From assembly GCF_013328815.1 (NCBI RefSeq), contig NZ_JABUHN010000001.1, positions 464,506 through 528,505 on the forward strand: a stretch of 64,000 nucleotides of DNA, given 5' to 3'. Of the stretch, positions 42,735 through 51,820 are shown one piece after another (position 1 is the stretch's first letter; each line of letters starts with the position of its first letter). A program made the position numbers and the translations under genes. Source of the stretch: Tabrizicola fusiformis (lineage in GTDB: Bacteria; Pseudomonadota; Alphaproteobacteria; Rhodobacterales; Rhodobacteraceae). The notes below the pieces were generated by a model that saw only the letters and a program-made list of their open reading frames with translations, was not told where the DNA came from and did no database searches.

Positions 42735-44323
42735 GGCGGGGCGCCAAAGGCCGCCGCCATCAGTGCCCGTGTGTAATCGCTTTGCGGATCGGCAAAGATC
42801 GCGGCGCTGTCGCCTGCTTCGACCACATCGCCTTCTTTCATCACGATCACCTTGTGCGCCAGTGCGCGCACCACCCGCAAATCGTGGCTGATGAAGACAT
42901 AGGCCAGCCCCCATTTGCGCTGCAATTCGCGCAGAAGGCCCACGATCTGCACCTGCACCGTCATGTCCAGCGCGCTGGTCGGTTCGTCCAGCACCACCAA
43001 CTTGGGCCGCAGGATCATCGCGCGGGCGATGGCAATGCGCTGGCGCTGCCCCCCCGAGAATTCATGCGGATAGCGGCCCATGGTTTCGGGATCAAGGCCG
43101 ACCTCGGCCATGATCGCCGCCACCATTTCGCGCCGGTTGCGCCCGGGTTCCAGCCCATGCACGCCCAGCCCTTCGGCGATGATCTGCTCGGCGGTCATGC
43201 GGGGGGAAAGGCTGCCGAAGGGATCCTGAAACACGATCTGCAAATCGCGGCGCAGCGGGCGCAGATCGGCACCCGTCAGGCCCTGAATCTCGCGGCCCAG
43301 CACGGCGATGCGGCCCTGACTTTGCAGCAGCCGCAGCACCGCCAGCGCCACCGTAGTCTTGCCCGATCCGCTTTCGCCGACGATGCCAAGGGTTTCACCT
43401 GCCCGCACCACCAGATTGGCGTCATTGACCGCCTTCACATGGCCCACTGTCTGGCGCAGAAAGCCGCGCTGGATCGGGAACCACACCCGCAGATGTTCAG
43501 TCCGCAGCACCTCTGGCGCATCGGGCGCAACGGGATCGGGCCGGCCCTGCGGTTCGGCGGCAAGGAGTTTTTGCGTATAGGGATGGGCGGGGGCGGCAAA
43601 GACCGCCGCCGTCGGGCCCTGTTCCACGATCTCGCCGCCCTGCATGACGCAAACCCGGTCGGCGATGCGGCGCACGATGTTCAGATCATGGGTGATGAAC
43701 AGCAGGCTCAACCCCTCGGAGCGTTTCAGATCGGCCAGAAGATCAAGGATCTGCGCCTGCACCGTGACATCCAGCGCCGTCGTCGGCTCATCCGCGATCA
43801 AAAGTTCCGGCCCGTTGGCCAGCGCCATGGCGATCATCACCCGCTGCCGCTGTCCACCCGAAAGCTGATGCGGATAGGCGCCAAGGCGGCTTTCCGGGTC
43901 ACGGATGCCGACCTTGCCCAAAAGCTCGACAATCCGCGCCCGCGCTGCGGCGCCGGTCAGGGCCTGATGCAGGGACAGGCTTTCGCCCAACTGCTTTTCA
44001 ATGGTGTGCAGCGGGTTGAGGCTGGTCATCGGCTCCTGAAAGATGAAGCTGATGTCATTGCCGCGCACCCTGCGCAGGTCGTTTTCCGAGGCGCGCAGCA
44101 TTTCGCGGCCGAGATAGCGGACCGAGCCAGAGGTTTCGGCGCTGTCGGGCAAAAGGCCCACCGTCGCCAGCGCCGTCACCGACTTGCCCGAGCCGCTTTC
44201 GCCGACCAGAGCCACGGTTTCGCCCTTGCCCACCGCAAAGGACACGCCCTTGACGGCCTCTGCCACCCGGCCCTCTTGCCGGAAGGCGATTTTCAGGCCC
44301 GCAACCTCAAGAACCGCGCTCAT
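42731..44323 (-). CDS. yejF: peptide ABC transporter, fused dual ATPase YejF
   Basis: 530 residues with two complete nucleotide-binding domains: Walker [10 protein letters not shown] and GESGSGKTT, signatures [12 protein letters not shown] and [12 protein letters not shown], Walker [13 protein letters not shown] and [12 protein letters not shown]. The fused arrangement and gene order identify YejF of the YejABEF oligopeptide/microcin C importer. It overlaps yejE by 4 bases. Confidence 0.93.
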   Translation of the reverse strand: MSAVLEVAGLKIAFRQEGRVAEAVKGVSFAVGKGETVALVGESGSGKSVTALATVGLLPDSAETSGSVRYLGREMLRASENDLRRVRGNDISFIFQEPMTSLNPLHTIEKQLGESLSLHQALTGAAARARIVELLGKVGIRDPESRLGAYPHQLSGGQRQRVMIAMALANGPELLIADEPTTALDVTVQAQILDLLADLKRSEGLSLLFITHDLNIVRRIADRVCVMQGGEIVEQGPTAAVFAAPAHPYTQKLLAAEPQGRPDPVAPDAPEVLRTEHLRVWFPIQRGFLRQTVGHVKAVNDANLVVRAGETLGIVGESGSGKTTVALAVLRLLQSQGRIAVLGREIQGLTGADLRPLRRDLQIVFQDPFGSLSPRMTAEQIIAEGLGVHGLEPGRNRREMVAAIMAEVGLDPETMGRYPHEFSGGQRQRIAIARAMILRPKLVVLDEPTSALDMTVQVQIVGLLRELQRKWGLAYVFISHDLRVVRALAHKVIVMKEGDVVEAGDSAAIFADPQSDYTRALMAAAFGAPP

Positions 44324-45435
44324 TTGAAGGTCTTTCGCGGGTCAAAGGCGTCGCGGACCCCTTCGAAGATGAAGACGAGGAGCGACAGCATGATTGCAAA
44401 GGTGAAAAAGGCGGTGAAGGCAAGCGAGGGCATTTGCAGGTTCTGTTGCGCCTGCCGCGACAACTGCCCGAGCGAGGGCAGCGATGCGGGCAGGCCAAAG
44501 CCAAGGTAATCCAGCGTGGCGAGCGAGCCGACCGCGCCGGTGACGACAAAGGGCAGCATGGTCAGCGTGGCCACCATGGCATTGGGCAGCACATGGCGGA
44601 ACATGATCACCCGGTCGGGCACGCCCAAAGCCTTGGCGGCGCGGACATATTCAAAGTTGCGCGCCCGCAGGAACTCGGCCCGCACCACGCCAATCAGCCG
44701 GGTCCAGCCGAACATCACCATCAACAGAATCAACAGCCAGAAACTGCGCTGCCAGACGGAAAAGACGATGATGATGACATAAAGCTCGGGCGTGCCGGAC
44801 CAGATTTCAAGGAACCGCTGGAAGATCAGGTCCACCTTGCCGCCGAAATAGCCCTGCACCGCCCCCGCCGCGATGCCGATGACTGAGGTCAGCACCGTCA
44901 CGATCAGCGCAAAGGCCACCGAAAGCCGGAAGCCGTAGATCACCCGCGCCAGCACATCGCGTGAGGTGTCGTCAGTGCCCAGCCAATGGTCGGTATCTGG
45001 GGCCGAGGGAGCCGCCTTGCCACCCAGCTCGTTGATCGTGTTGTAGCTGTAGGGGATCGGCGCCCAGAGGATGAAGCCCTTCTGGAACCCTTCGGTTGCG
45101 GCATCGAAGCGGTCCAGTGCCACCGCCTGGATCATGCTTTCCGGTTCGTCAAAGCAATCGACCAGCCCGCCGGTCACGATCAGGCATTGCACCTCGGGCG
45201 ATTTGTAATTGGCCACGGTCTTGAAATCGCCGCCGAAATCCGCCTCGGAGTAAAAGCGCAGGAAGGGCATCCGCCATTCGCCGCGATAGCTGACCAAGAG
45301 CGGTTTGTCATTGGCCAGCACCTCGGCAAACAGCGACAGGCCGAACAGAACGGCAAAGATCCAGAGCGACCAATAGGCCCTACGGTTGGCCTTGAAGTTC
45401 CGCCAGCGGCGGGCGTTCAGAGGAGAGAGGGCCAT
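44320..45435 (-). CDS. yejE: peptide ABC transporter permease YejE
   Basis: 371 residues from MALSPLNARRW. The N-terminal OppC-like helix is WSLWIFAVLFGLSLFAE, followed by a long periplasmic loop (to about 150) that distinguishes YejE from short OppC proteins. The permease domain carries FLRARNFEYVRAAKALGVPDRVIMFRHVLPN, the EAA coupling helix. GAGGGG precedes the ATG; yejB ends 1 base upstream. Confidence 0.93.
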   Translation of the reverse strand: MALSPLNARRWRNFKANRRAYWSLWIFAVLFGLSLFAEVLANDKPLLVSYRGEWRMPFLRFYSEADFGGDFKTVANYKSPEVQCLIVTGGLVDCFDEPESMIQAVALDRFDAATEGFQKGFILWAPIPYSYNTINELGGKAAPSAPDTDHWLGTDDTSRDVLARVIYGFRLSVAFALIVTVLTSVIGIAAGAVQGYFGGKVDLIFQRFLEIWSGTPELYVIIIVFSVWQRSFWLLILLMVMFGWTRLIGVVRAEFLRARNFEYVRAAKALGVPDRVIMFRHVLPNAMVATLTMLPFVVTGAVGSLATLDYLGFGLPASLPSLGQLSRQAQQNLQMPSLAFTAFFTFAIMLSLLVFIFEGVRDAFDPRKTFK

Positions 45436-45436
45436 C

Positions 45437-46582
45437 TTAACCCCTCCGCTCAAAGTCGATGCGGGGGTCAACCCAGACATACATCAGGTCAGAGATGATC
45501 CCGATGATCAGCCCCATCAGGCCAAAGGCGTAAAGCGTGCCGAAGACCAGCGGATAATCCCGTTCCAGCGCCGCGCGGTAGCCAAGCTGCCCCAGCCCGT
45601 CCAGCGAGAAGATCGTTTCGATGATCAGGCTGCCGCCGAAGAACACGCTGATGAACAGCGCCGGAAAGCCGGCAATCACGATCAGCATGGCATTGCGGAA
45701 GACATGGCCATAAAGCACCCGCGCCTCGCTCAACCCCTTGGCGCGGGCGGTCATCACATATTGCTTCTTGATCTCGTCCAGAAAGCTGTTCTTGGTCAGC
45801 AGCGTCAGCGTGGCAAAGCTGGAAATGGTAGAGGCGATCACCGGCAGCGTGATGTGCCAGAGGTAGTCCAGCGCCTTGCCGAACAGGCTCATCTCTTCCC
45901 AGCCGTCCGAAGTCAGGCCCCGCAGCGGGAACCATTTCCAATAGGACCCCCCCGCGAACAGCACCAAGAGCATGACCGCGAACAGCAAGCCCGGAATGGC
46001 ATAGGCCGCAATGATGATGCCCGAGGTCCAGTTGTCAAAGGGCGAGCCGTCGCGCACCGCCTTGCGGATGCCGAGCGGGATCGAGATCATATAGGCGATC
46101 AGCGTGGACCAGAGGCCCAAGGTGATCGAAACCGGCATCTTTTCGGCCACCAATTCCAGCACGCCTGCCGAACGAAAATAGCTTTCGCCGAAGTCAAAGC
46201 GCAGGAACTTGCCCATCATGATGAAGAACCGCTCGACCGCGGGGATCATCTCTTTGGTGCATTCGGGGGTATCAAGGCTGGGTTTGCCGGTAAAGCCGGG
46301 GGCGCAGACCCAGCGCGCAAAGCCGAATTCGACCTCCAGCTTGGCGCGGAACTCGGGCGGCAGGCCCCGGGCGCCGACATAGCCGCCCTTGGCTTCGCTG
46401 CCCGGGTCGCCGCCCTCGTTGCCGGTGACGGCCTTGATCACGTCGCCTTCGCCTTCCAGCCGCGCCTCAAGCTGGTCGAACGGGCCGCCGGGCACGAATT
46501 GCGTCAGGCCGAAGTTGATCACCATGATCCCGAACAGTGTCGGGATCACCAAGAGCAGACGACGAAGGATATAGCCGCCCAT
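45437..46582 (-). CDS. yejB: peptide ABC transporter permease YejB
   Basis: 381 residues. [24 protein letters not shown] is the standard OppB/DppB-type first helix. A YejB-specific periplasmic segment (about 35-130) follows, and then the coupling loop [24 protein letters not shown]. It pairs with YejE in the inner membrane. The start is 3 bases after the yejA stop. Confidence 0.93.
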   Translation of the reverse strand: MGGYILRRLLLVIPTLFGIMVINFGLTQFVPGGPFDQLEARLEGEGDVIKAVTGNEGGDPGSEAKGGYVGARGLPPEFRAKLEVEFGFARWVCAPGFTGKPSLDTPECTKEMIPAVERFFIMMGKFLRFDFGESYFRSAGVLELVAEKMPVSITLGLWSTLIAYMISIPLGIRKAVRDGSPFDNWTSGIIIAAYAIPGLLFAVMLLVLFAGGSYWKWFPLRGLTSDGWEEMSLFGKALDYLWHITLPVIASTISSFATLTLLTKNSFLDEIKKQYVMTARAKGLSEARVLYGHVFRNAMLIVIAGFPALFISVFFGGSLIIETIFSLDGLGQLGYRAALERDYPLVFGTLYAFGLMGLIIGIISDLMYVWVDPRIDFERRG

Positions 46583-46585
46583 CGC

Positions 46586-48496
46586 TTATTTCAGCGCGCC
46601 CGAAGCCTTGAGCTTGGCGGCCTTGTCGGCATCGAACCACCAGAAGCTCAACTCGCCCAAAGCATAGGGTGGCAGCGGATCGGGGTGGGCATACTGGTCA
46701 TAATAGGCGACGGTATGGCTTTTCTTATACCATTGCGGCACCCAGAACCGGGTGGCGCGCAGCACGCGGTCCAGCGCGCGGGTCGCCACGTCAAGCTCTG
46801 CGCGGGTCTTTGCCGCCTCGACGATATCGGTCAGCCGGTCCACCGCCGGATCGGACATGCCCATGCGGTTGCGGGTGGAATTGTTGGCGGTGACCGAGGC
46901 ATAGGCCTGTTTCATCTCGCCGCCCGGCTCATAACCGTTCAGGGCATTGCCCACGATCATGTCGAAATCAAAGGCGGGCGGGTCGCTGCGCTGGCTCATC
47001 TGTGCGGGGTCAACCAGCGTCAGCCGGGCATCCACGCCCAGCGAGCGCAGGTTTTCCACATAGGGGTTGATCACCCGCTCAAAGCTGGGGCTGTCTTCCA
47101 GAAACTCGACCTTGAGCGTTTCGCCCTTGGCATTGCGGCGCATCCCGTCAACGCCCACTTCCCAGCCCGCCTCATCCAAGAGGGCTGAGGCCGCGCGCAG
47201 GTTCTTGCGGTCAAGTCCCTTGTCGGGGTTCGAAACCGGCGCCATCACCGCATCATCGGTCAGGATGCTGGCGGGCAGCAGCCCTTCGTCGATCAGGGGT
47301 TGCAACAGGGCGGCCTCTTCGGGACTGGCAGGGCCGGTCGCGGCCATCTGGGTGTTGTCCCAGATCGAGTTGATCCGGGTGTAAAGCCCATAGAACAGCG
47401 TCTGGTTCGACCATTCGAAATTGAACATCAGCCCGATCGCTTCGCGCACGCGGATGTCCTTGAACGTGTCGCGCCGCAGGTTGAACAGAAACGCCTGACC
47501 CGAAGCGATGGCACCAGACGGCAATTCGGCCTTGATCACCGCGCCATTGGTCAGGTTCTGGAAATCATAGCCGGTCGCCCATTGCTTGGACGAGTTTTCG
47601 TTGCGGAAGGTGTAGACGCCCGATTTGAACGCCTCGAACGCGGCGTTGTCGTCGCCGAAATATTCCACCCGAATGCGGTCGAAATTGTATTGGCCGACCG
47701 AAAGCGGCTGCGTGGCGCCCCAATAATCGGGGTTGCGGGCATAGATGATCTGCTGACCGGGCTTCAGGCTTTGCAGCACATAGGGGCCGGTGCCGAGGAA
47801 GGGTTCCAGACTGGAATCCTCAAGATCGCGCTTCTTACCCTCATAATCCGCCTTGGAGAAGACGGGCGTGCCGCCCACGCTCGCCGGCATGTCGCGGAAG
47901 GGCGTGCCGGGGGTGAAGGTGAATTTCACACGGTAAGGATCCAGCACCTCGGCCGACTGCACCTTGTCGTTGAAGACCGAGCGGAACTCGGCAATGCCTT
48001 TTTCGCGGAAAAGGTTGTAGCTGAACACCACATCCTCGGCTGTCATGGGCGAGCCGTCCGAGAATTTCACGTCTTTGCGCAGGTTGAAGATCACCCAGGA
48101 GCGGTCCTCGGGATATTCCATCGTTTCGCACATCAGGCAGTAGGAGGCGCCGATTTCGTCGGCGGTGCCACCCAGAATCCCTTCGTAGAACAGGGTGGAC
48201 AGCGCGGCAGGCACGCCCTTGACCGAATAGGGGTTCATCGAATCGAAGGTGCCCGGCGCCCATTGCGAGATTTCGCCGCCCTTGGGCGCCTCGGGGTTCA
48301 CATAGTCCAGATGGGTGAAACCGGCGGGATATTTCAATTCGCCAAAGGTCGAGATGCCATGGGAGACGATCACCTTGCCGCCGTCCGCCCGCGCCGCATG
48401 GGCAAAAGCCGCGGCGGTCAGGGCCAGAAGGCCGCCCGCAAGCCGCATCTGCCAGGTCATTGCCGGAACCGAAAGAACCTTTGCCCGCTGGGTCAT
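46586..48496 (-). CDS. yejA: peptide ABC transporter substrate-binding protein YejA
   Basis: 636 residues with a signal peptide (LAGGLLALTAAAFAHAARA). SBP family 5 features: ISTFGELKYPAGFTHLDYVNPEAPKGG, MNPYSVKGVPAAL, and a FSDGSPMTAEDVVFSYN segment near residue 150. It captures oligopeptides (microcin C-like compounds in enteric bacteria) in the periplasm. It is first gene of yejABEF and of the appended glycosyltransferase. A second Met at codon 13 could be the true start. Confidence 0.93.
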   Translation of the reverse strand: MTQRAKVLSVPAMTWQMRLAGGLLALTAAAFAHAARADGGKVIVSHGISTFGELKYPAGFTHLDYVNPEAPKGGEISQWAPGTFDSMNPYSVKGVPAALSTLFYEGILGGTADEIGASYCLMCETMEYPEDRSWVIFNLRKDVKFSDGSPMTAEDVVFSYNLFREKGIAEFRSVFNDKVQSAEVLDPYRVKFTFTPGTPFRDMPASVGGTPVFSKADYEGKKRDLEDSSLEPFLGTGPYVLQSLKPGQQIIYARNPDYWGATQPLSVGQYNFDRIRVEYFGDDNAAFEAFKSGVYTFRNENSSKQWATGYDFQNLTNGAVIKAELPSGAIASGQAFLFNLRRDTFKDIRVREAIGLMFNFEWSNQTLFYGLYTRINSIWDNTQMAATGPASPEEAALLQPLIDEGLLPASILTDDAVMAPVSNPDKGLDRKNLRAASALLDEAGWEVGVDGMRRNAKGETLKVEFLEDSPSFERVINPYVENLRSLGVDARLTLVDPAQMSQRSDPPAFDFDMIVGNALNGYEPGGEMKQAYASVTANNSTRNRMGMSDPAVDRLTDIVEAAKTRAELDVATRALDRVLRATRFWVPQWYKKSHTVAYYDQYAHPDPLPPYALGELSFWWFDADKAAKLKASGALK

Positions 48497-48604
48497 GCCC
48501 GATCTCCCCTGCCTTGCCGCCGTTGCCGCGGCCCGGAGCGGAATCTAGTGCGGAAAGCCGCAGGCTCACAAGGCGCGAATGCGTGAAGTTCGCGTGTGGC
48601 AACG

Positions 48605-48630
48605 AAAAAGGCCGCCCGGAGGCGGCCTTT
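48605..48630 (-). terminator. intrinsic terminator of the cytochrome c gene
   Basis: A perfect 10-bp stem (AAAGGCCGCC with GGCGGCCTTT) closes a CGGA loop. On the minus strand it is followed by TTTTT, 21 bases beyond the cytochrome stop. Confidence 0.88.
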
Positions 48631-48650
48631 GCAGCACCGTATCGCGGTGC

Positions 48651-49169
48651 TTACTGCAGGGTCGCCAGATAGGCGATCACATTGGCGCGGTCCTGCACCT
48701 TGGGCAGACCGGCGAAACCCATCTTGGTGCCGGCAACCAGACCCTTGGGGTTGGTCAGGAAGGCGTCCAGATGTTCGGGCGTCCACGGCTCGGTCACGGC
48801 CTTCATCCCGTCGGAATAGCCGAAGCCGCCGACCGAAGCCGCCGCGCGGTTCACCACGCCGTTCAGATGCGGGCCGGTGCTGTCGCTGCCGTCGATCTTG
48901 TGGCAAGCTTTGCATTTGCCAAAGACTTTCTCGCCGGCGGCCGGATCGGCGGCGGCAAAGACCTCGGCGAAGGACGGGCCTTCTTCAACCGCTTCGGCCG
49001 GAGCTTCGGCGCCGGTGTCGATGGTATAGGCTTGCGCCACTTCCTCGCCGCCATGGCTGGCGGGCGCGGTGCTGTAAAGCGCATCGGCAGCCCAGGACGC
49101 AAAGAGATAGACCAGAAGCGAGCCGCAAACAGCGCCGGTTGCCTTGGTCAGGGTCATCGTGTCGAACAT
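48651..49169 (-). CDS. cycM: membrane-anchored cytochrome c552 (CycM type)
   Basis: 172 residues. One N-terminal transmembrane anchor ([23 protein letters not shown]) is followed by an acidic Glu/Ala-rich linker (about 40-68), then a class I cytochrome c domain with heme motif CKACH and the axial Met in GTKMGFAG. This is the arrangement of Paracoccus CycM, which passes electrons from the bc1 complex to cytochrome oxidase. The ATG at 49169 fits the AGGGA ribosome site better than one three codons earlier. Confidence 0.9.
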   Translation of the reverse strand: MFDTMTLTKATGAVCGSLLVYLFASWAADALYSTAPASHGGEEVAQAYTIDTGAEAPAEAVEEGPSFAEVFAAADPAAGEKVFGKCKACHKIDGSDSTGPHLNGVVNRAAASVGGFGYSDGMKAVTEPWTPEHLDAFLTNPKGLVAGTKMGFAGLPKVQDRANVIAYLATLQ

Positions 49170-49289
49170 GTCTCGCATTCCCTCAGGGCTGGTTTGCGGG
49201 CTATCTACCCGCTTCCCCCTGCGGTTTTCAAGGTGTAGTAGCGCGACCAATCGCCCCTTTGGGGGGTTTTTGATCGAGGAGCGCCCGAT

Positions 49290-50117
49290 ATGACCGGCCG
49301 CATCGCCTTTCAGGGGGAACCCGGCGCCTATTCGCATCAGGCTTGCCAGCAGGCGCGGCCCGATATGGAGGTGGTTCCCTGCACCACCTTTGAAGATGTG
49401 GTCGAGATGACCCGCTCGGGCGAAGTCGATCTGGGCGTGCTGGCGGTGGAGAATTCCACCTATGGCCGGGTGGCCGATGTGCATTCGCTTTTGCCCAAGG
49501 CCGGGCTGCATATCGTGGACGAAGCCTTTGTGCGGGTGCATGTGAATCTGCTGGGCGTGCCGGGTGCGCGTCTGGAAGACGTGCGCGAGGCGCATGGCCA
49601 TGTGGTGATTCTGCCGCAATGTGCGGGCTTCCTGAAGACCCATGGCATCAAGGGCAAGGTCAGCAGCGACAACGCCCGCGCTGCGCGCGAGGCAGCCGAG
49701 GCGGGCGACCCGGCCCGGGCCGCGCTGGCCAGCGAAATTGCGGCGCAGATCTATGGGCTTGATGTCCTCGCCCGCCATATCGAGGACCACAAGAACAACA
49801 CCACCCGTTTTCTGGTGATGAGCCGAGAGGCCGATTACCGCCGCCGCGCCGATCAGATGATGACGACCTTCATCTTCCGGGTCCGCAACATTCCGGCGGC
49901 GCTTTACAAGGCGATGGGCGGCTTTGCCACCAACGGCGTGAACATGACCAAGCTGGAAAGCTATATGGTGGACGGCAGCTTCACCGCGACCGAATTCTAT
50001 GCCGATATCGAAGGCCACCCGGACGATCCCAACGTCAAGCGCGCAATGGAAGAGCTGGACTATTTCACCAGCGAATTCCGCATTCTGGGCGTCTATCCCG
50101 CCGATCGCCCGCGCTAA
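49290..50117 (+). CDS. pheA: prephenate dehydratase
   Basis: 275 residues, monofunctional form. The catalytic domain starts [15 protein letters not shown] and has [17 protein letters not shown] and the catalytic motif NNTTRFLV. The C-terminal ACT domain (about 190-275) carries KLESYMVDG, corresponding to the phenylalanine-binding ESRP motif. It makes phenylpyruvate from prephenate. GAGGAG precedes the ATG. It overlaps the convergent SRPBCC gene by 4 bases. Confidence 0.95.
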   Translation: MTGRIAFQGEPGAYSHQACQQARPDMEVVPCTTFEDVVEMTRSGEVDLGVLAVENSTYGRVADVHSLLPKAGLHIVDEAFVRVHVNLLGVPGARLEDVREAHGHVVILPQCAGFLKTHGIKGKVSSDNARAAREAAEAGDPARAALASEIAAQIYGLDVLARHIEDHKNNTTRFLVMSREADYRRRADQMMTTFIFRVRNIPAALYKAMGGFATNGVNMTKLESYMVDGSFTATEFYADIEGHPDDPNVKRAMEELDYFTSEFRILGVYPADRPR

Positions 50118-50584
50118 AGGCTGCGCTGGCGCGCGCGCGCCTCGACATCCCGGGCAAGGGTGGCGACGCGGGTCTGGAACTTGCGCTCGACCCGCGCACG
50201 CGCCAGCCGCAGCGATTGCAGGAACAGGCGGGCGCCAAGGCTTTGCGGATGCACCTCAGTCGTGACATGCATCCGGGTGCGCTTGGCCGCCATTTCCATC
50301 AGCTCAATCTGAATATCCGCCTCGACCGCCTGCGATCCTGCCTTGAAGCCCAGACGATGCAGCGCCTCGACACGGGTCAGCGCAATGGTCATCGCCCGAT
50401 CCTTGCCGCGATACAGAAAGCGGGCGGTCCATGTCATGCCCGGAGCAAGGCTGCGCAGGCTGTCGGTGCGCGCCACATCGGCGCCCCGGCGCATAGCAGC
50501 ACGTTCCCACGCTTCAAAATCGGTCAGCGTGGCCCAGACCTGTGCCAGCGGCGCCTCGATATCCTGCCGGGTGGTAAGTTTCAT
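50114..50584 (-). CDS. SRPBCC-fold protein
   Basis: 156 residues starting [27 protein letters not shown], the standard opening of a START/SRPBCC (polyketide cyclase/dehydrase-like) domain, followed by seven alternating strands and a C-terminal helix ([25 protein letters not shown]). These proteins bind hydrophobic ligands; function unknown. The ATG at 50584 was chosen because the fold begins there. Confidence 0.82.
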   Translation of the reverse strand: MKLTTRQDIEAPLAQVWATLTDFEAWERAAMRRGADVARTDSLRSLAPGMTWTARFLYRGKDRAMTIALTRVEALHRLGFKAGSQAVEADIQIELMEMAAKRTRMHVTTEVHPQSLGARLFLQSLRLARARVERKFQTRVATLARDVEARARQRSL

Positions 50585-50654
50585 GCTGCCTGTCCTTACT
50601 GCACGCTCTGACCCTTGGCCGGCGCATCTTTTCGTCCCCAGCGCGAAACTGGCG

Positions 50655-51608
50655 TCAATCCAGCCTGTCTGCAAGCCAGTTGAGCATCAGAAACCGCGCA
50701 ATGGCGCCTTTTCTGCCGGGCCGGATGTCCGGATGCCTTCCGGCGAACACTTCGACCAACTCTTCGCGGCTGACCCATCGGGCGGCCTCAAGCTCCACCG
50801 GGTCCAGCGTGATGGTATCGCTAACGGCCTCGGCATGGGCGCCCAGCATCAGCGAGGCGGGGAAGGGCCAGGGTTGGCTGGCGAGATAGCGCACGGCACC
50901 GACCTTTACCCCCGCTTCCTCGGCCACTTCGCGGCGGACGGCGGCCTCCATCGTCTCGCCGGGTTCCATGAAGCCCGCCAGAAGCGAGAACATCCCCTCC
51001 GGCCAACCCGGCGAGCGGCCCAGCAGCACCGAATTGCCCCGGGTGACCAGCATGATCACCACCGGATCGGTGCGGGGGAAATGGGTGGCGCCACAGGCCG
51101 GGCAGTCGCGCTGCCATCCAGCCTGCGCCGGGACCGAGGCGGCACCACAGGCGGCGCAAAAGCCGTGGGTGGAATGCCATTGCAGCAGGCCGCGGGCGGT
51201 CGCGGCCAGTTCGGCATCCGTCGCGCTCAGATCGGCCATGCGCCCGCGCAGGTCTTCAAAGGCGATGCTCTCGGGCAGGTCCGGGTGGCCTTGCCGTCCG
51301 CTGTCGAACAACCCACCCGTCACCACTGCAGGCTCGGCCGGGGACCAGTGGGACAGGTCTGCCGCGAAATGCCCACGATCCCCGACCAGACCAAGGAACA
51401 GCTCGGGCGCCCGGCCGTGCAGCAGCGGCGCATCGGACGGCAGCCACGCCAGCCCGCCCGTCGCCGCATCGACCAGCACGCGCCCCCGCCAGAGCGGCAG
51501 AACCAGCCCCCCGGCCAGCAATTCGGTCAAACGGGCAGGGTGGCCGCGCAAACTGGCGGCGCGGTCCAGACCGCCCCCGCCGAAGGTCACCGTTTCTGCC
51601 AGCTGCAT
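50655..51608 (-). CDS. nudC: NAD(+) diphosphatase (RNA deNADding enzyme)
   Basis: 317 residues. The zinc ribbon is HGFCAACGAAS...DCPACGATHFPRTDP, followed by a Nudix box GFMEPGETMEAAVRREVAEEAG with all Glu ligands, and SQPWPFPASLM, the NudC-specific motif (SQPWPFPxS). It cleaves NADH to NMNH + AMP and removes NAD caps from RNA. The start is an ATG. Confidence 0.95.
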   Translation of the reverse strand: MQLAETVTFGGGGLDRAASLRGHPARLTELLAGGLVLPLWRGRVLVDAATGGLAWLPSDAPLLHGRAPELFLGLVGDRGHFAADLSHWSPAEPAVVTGGLFDSGRQGHPDLPESIAFEDLRGRMADLSATDAELAATARGLLQWHSTHGFCAACGAASVPAQAGWQRDCPACGATHFPRTDPVVIMLVTRGNSVLLGRSPGWPEGMFSLLAGFMEPGETMEAAVRREVAEEAGVKVGAVRYLASQPWPFPASLMLGAHAEAVSDTITLDPVELEAARWVSREELVEVFAGRHPDIRPGRKGAIARFLMLNWLADRLD

Positions 51609-51820
51609 CGCGCCTCACCCCTCTGTCCTGCGCGCCTTCATGGCATGACCGGACCGGCAAGGCCAAGGGTGAACAATTGGCGAGCGGCTGGGCAGAAATG
51701 CAACTATATGGCGAAAATTGATGAATTTGATCCAGCGCAATCCGGGCGATCTTCCCATGGTTGTAAACGTGTTCCAAGACAGGCTGAACGGCCTAGCCAT
51801 GCCGTTCCAAAGGGAAAATC

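Noticed and set aside
49252..49270. CCCC-TTT-GGGG followed by GTTTTT before pheA, as a phenylalanine attenuator
   Set aside because: The stem is only 4 bp, and no leader peptide with Phe codons is present.
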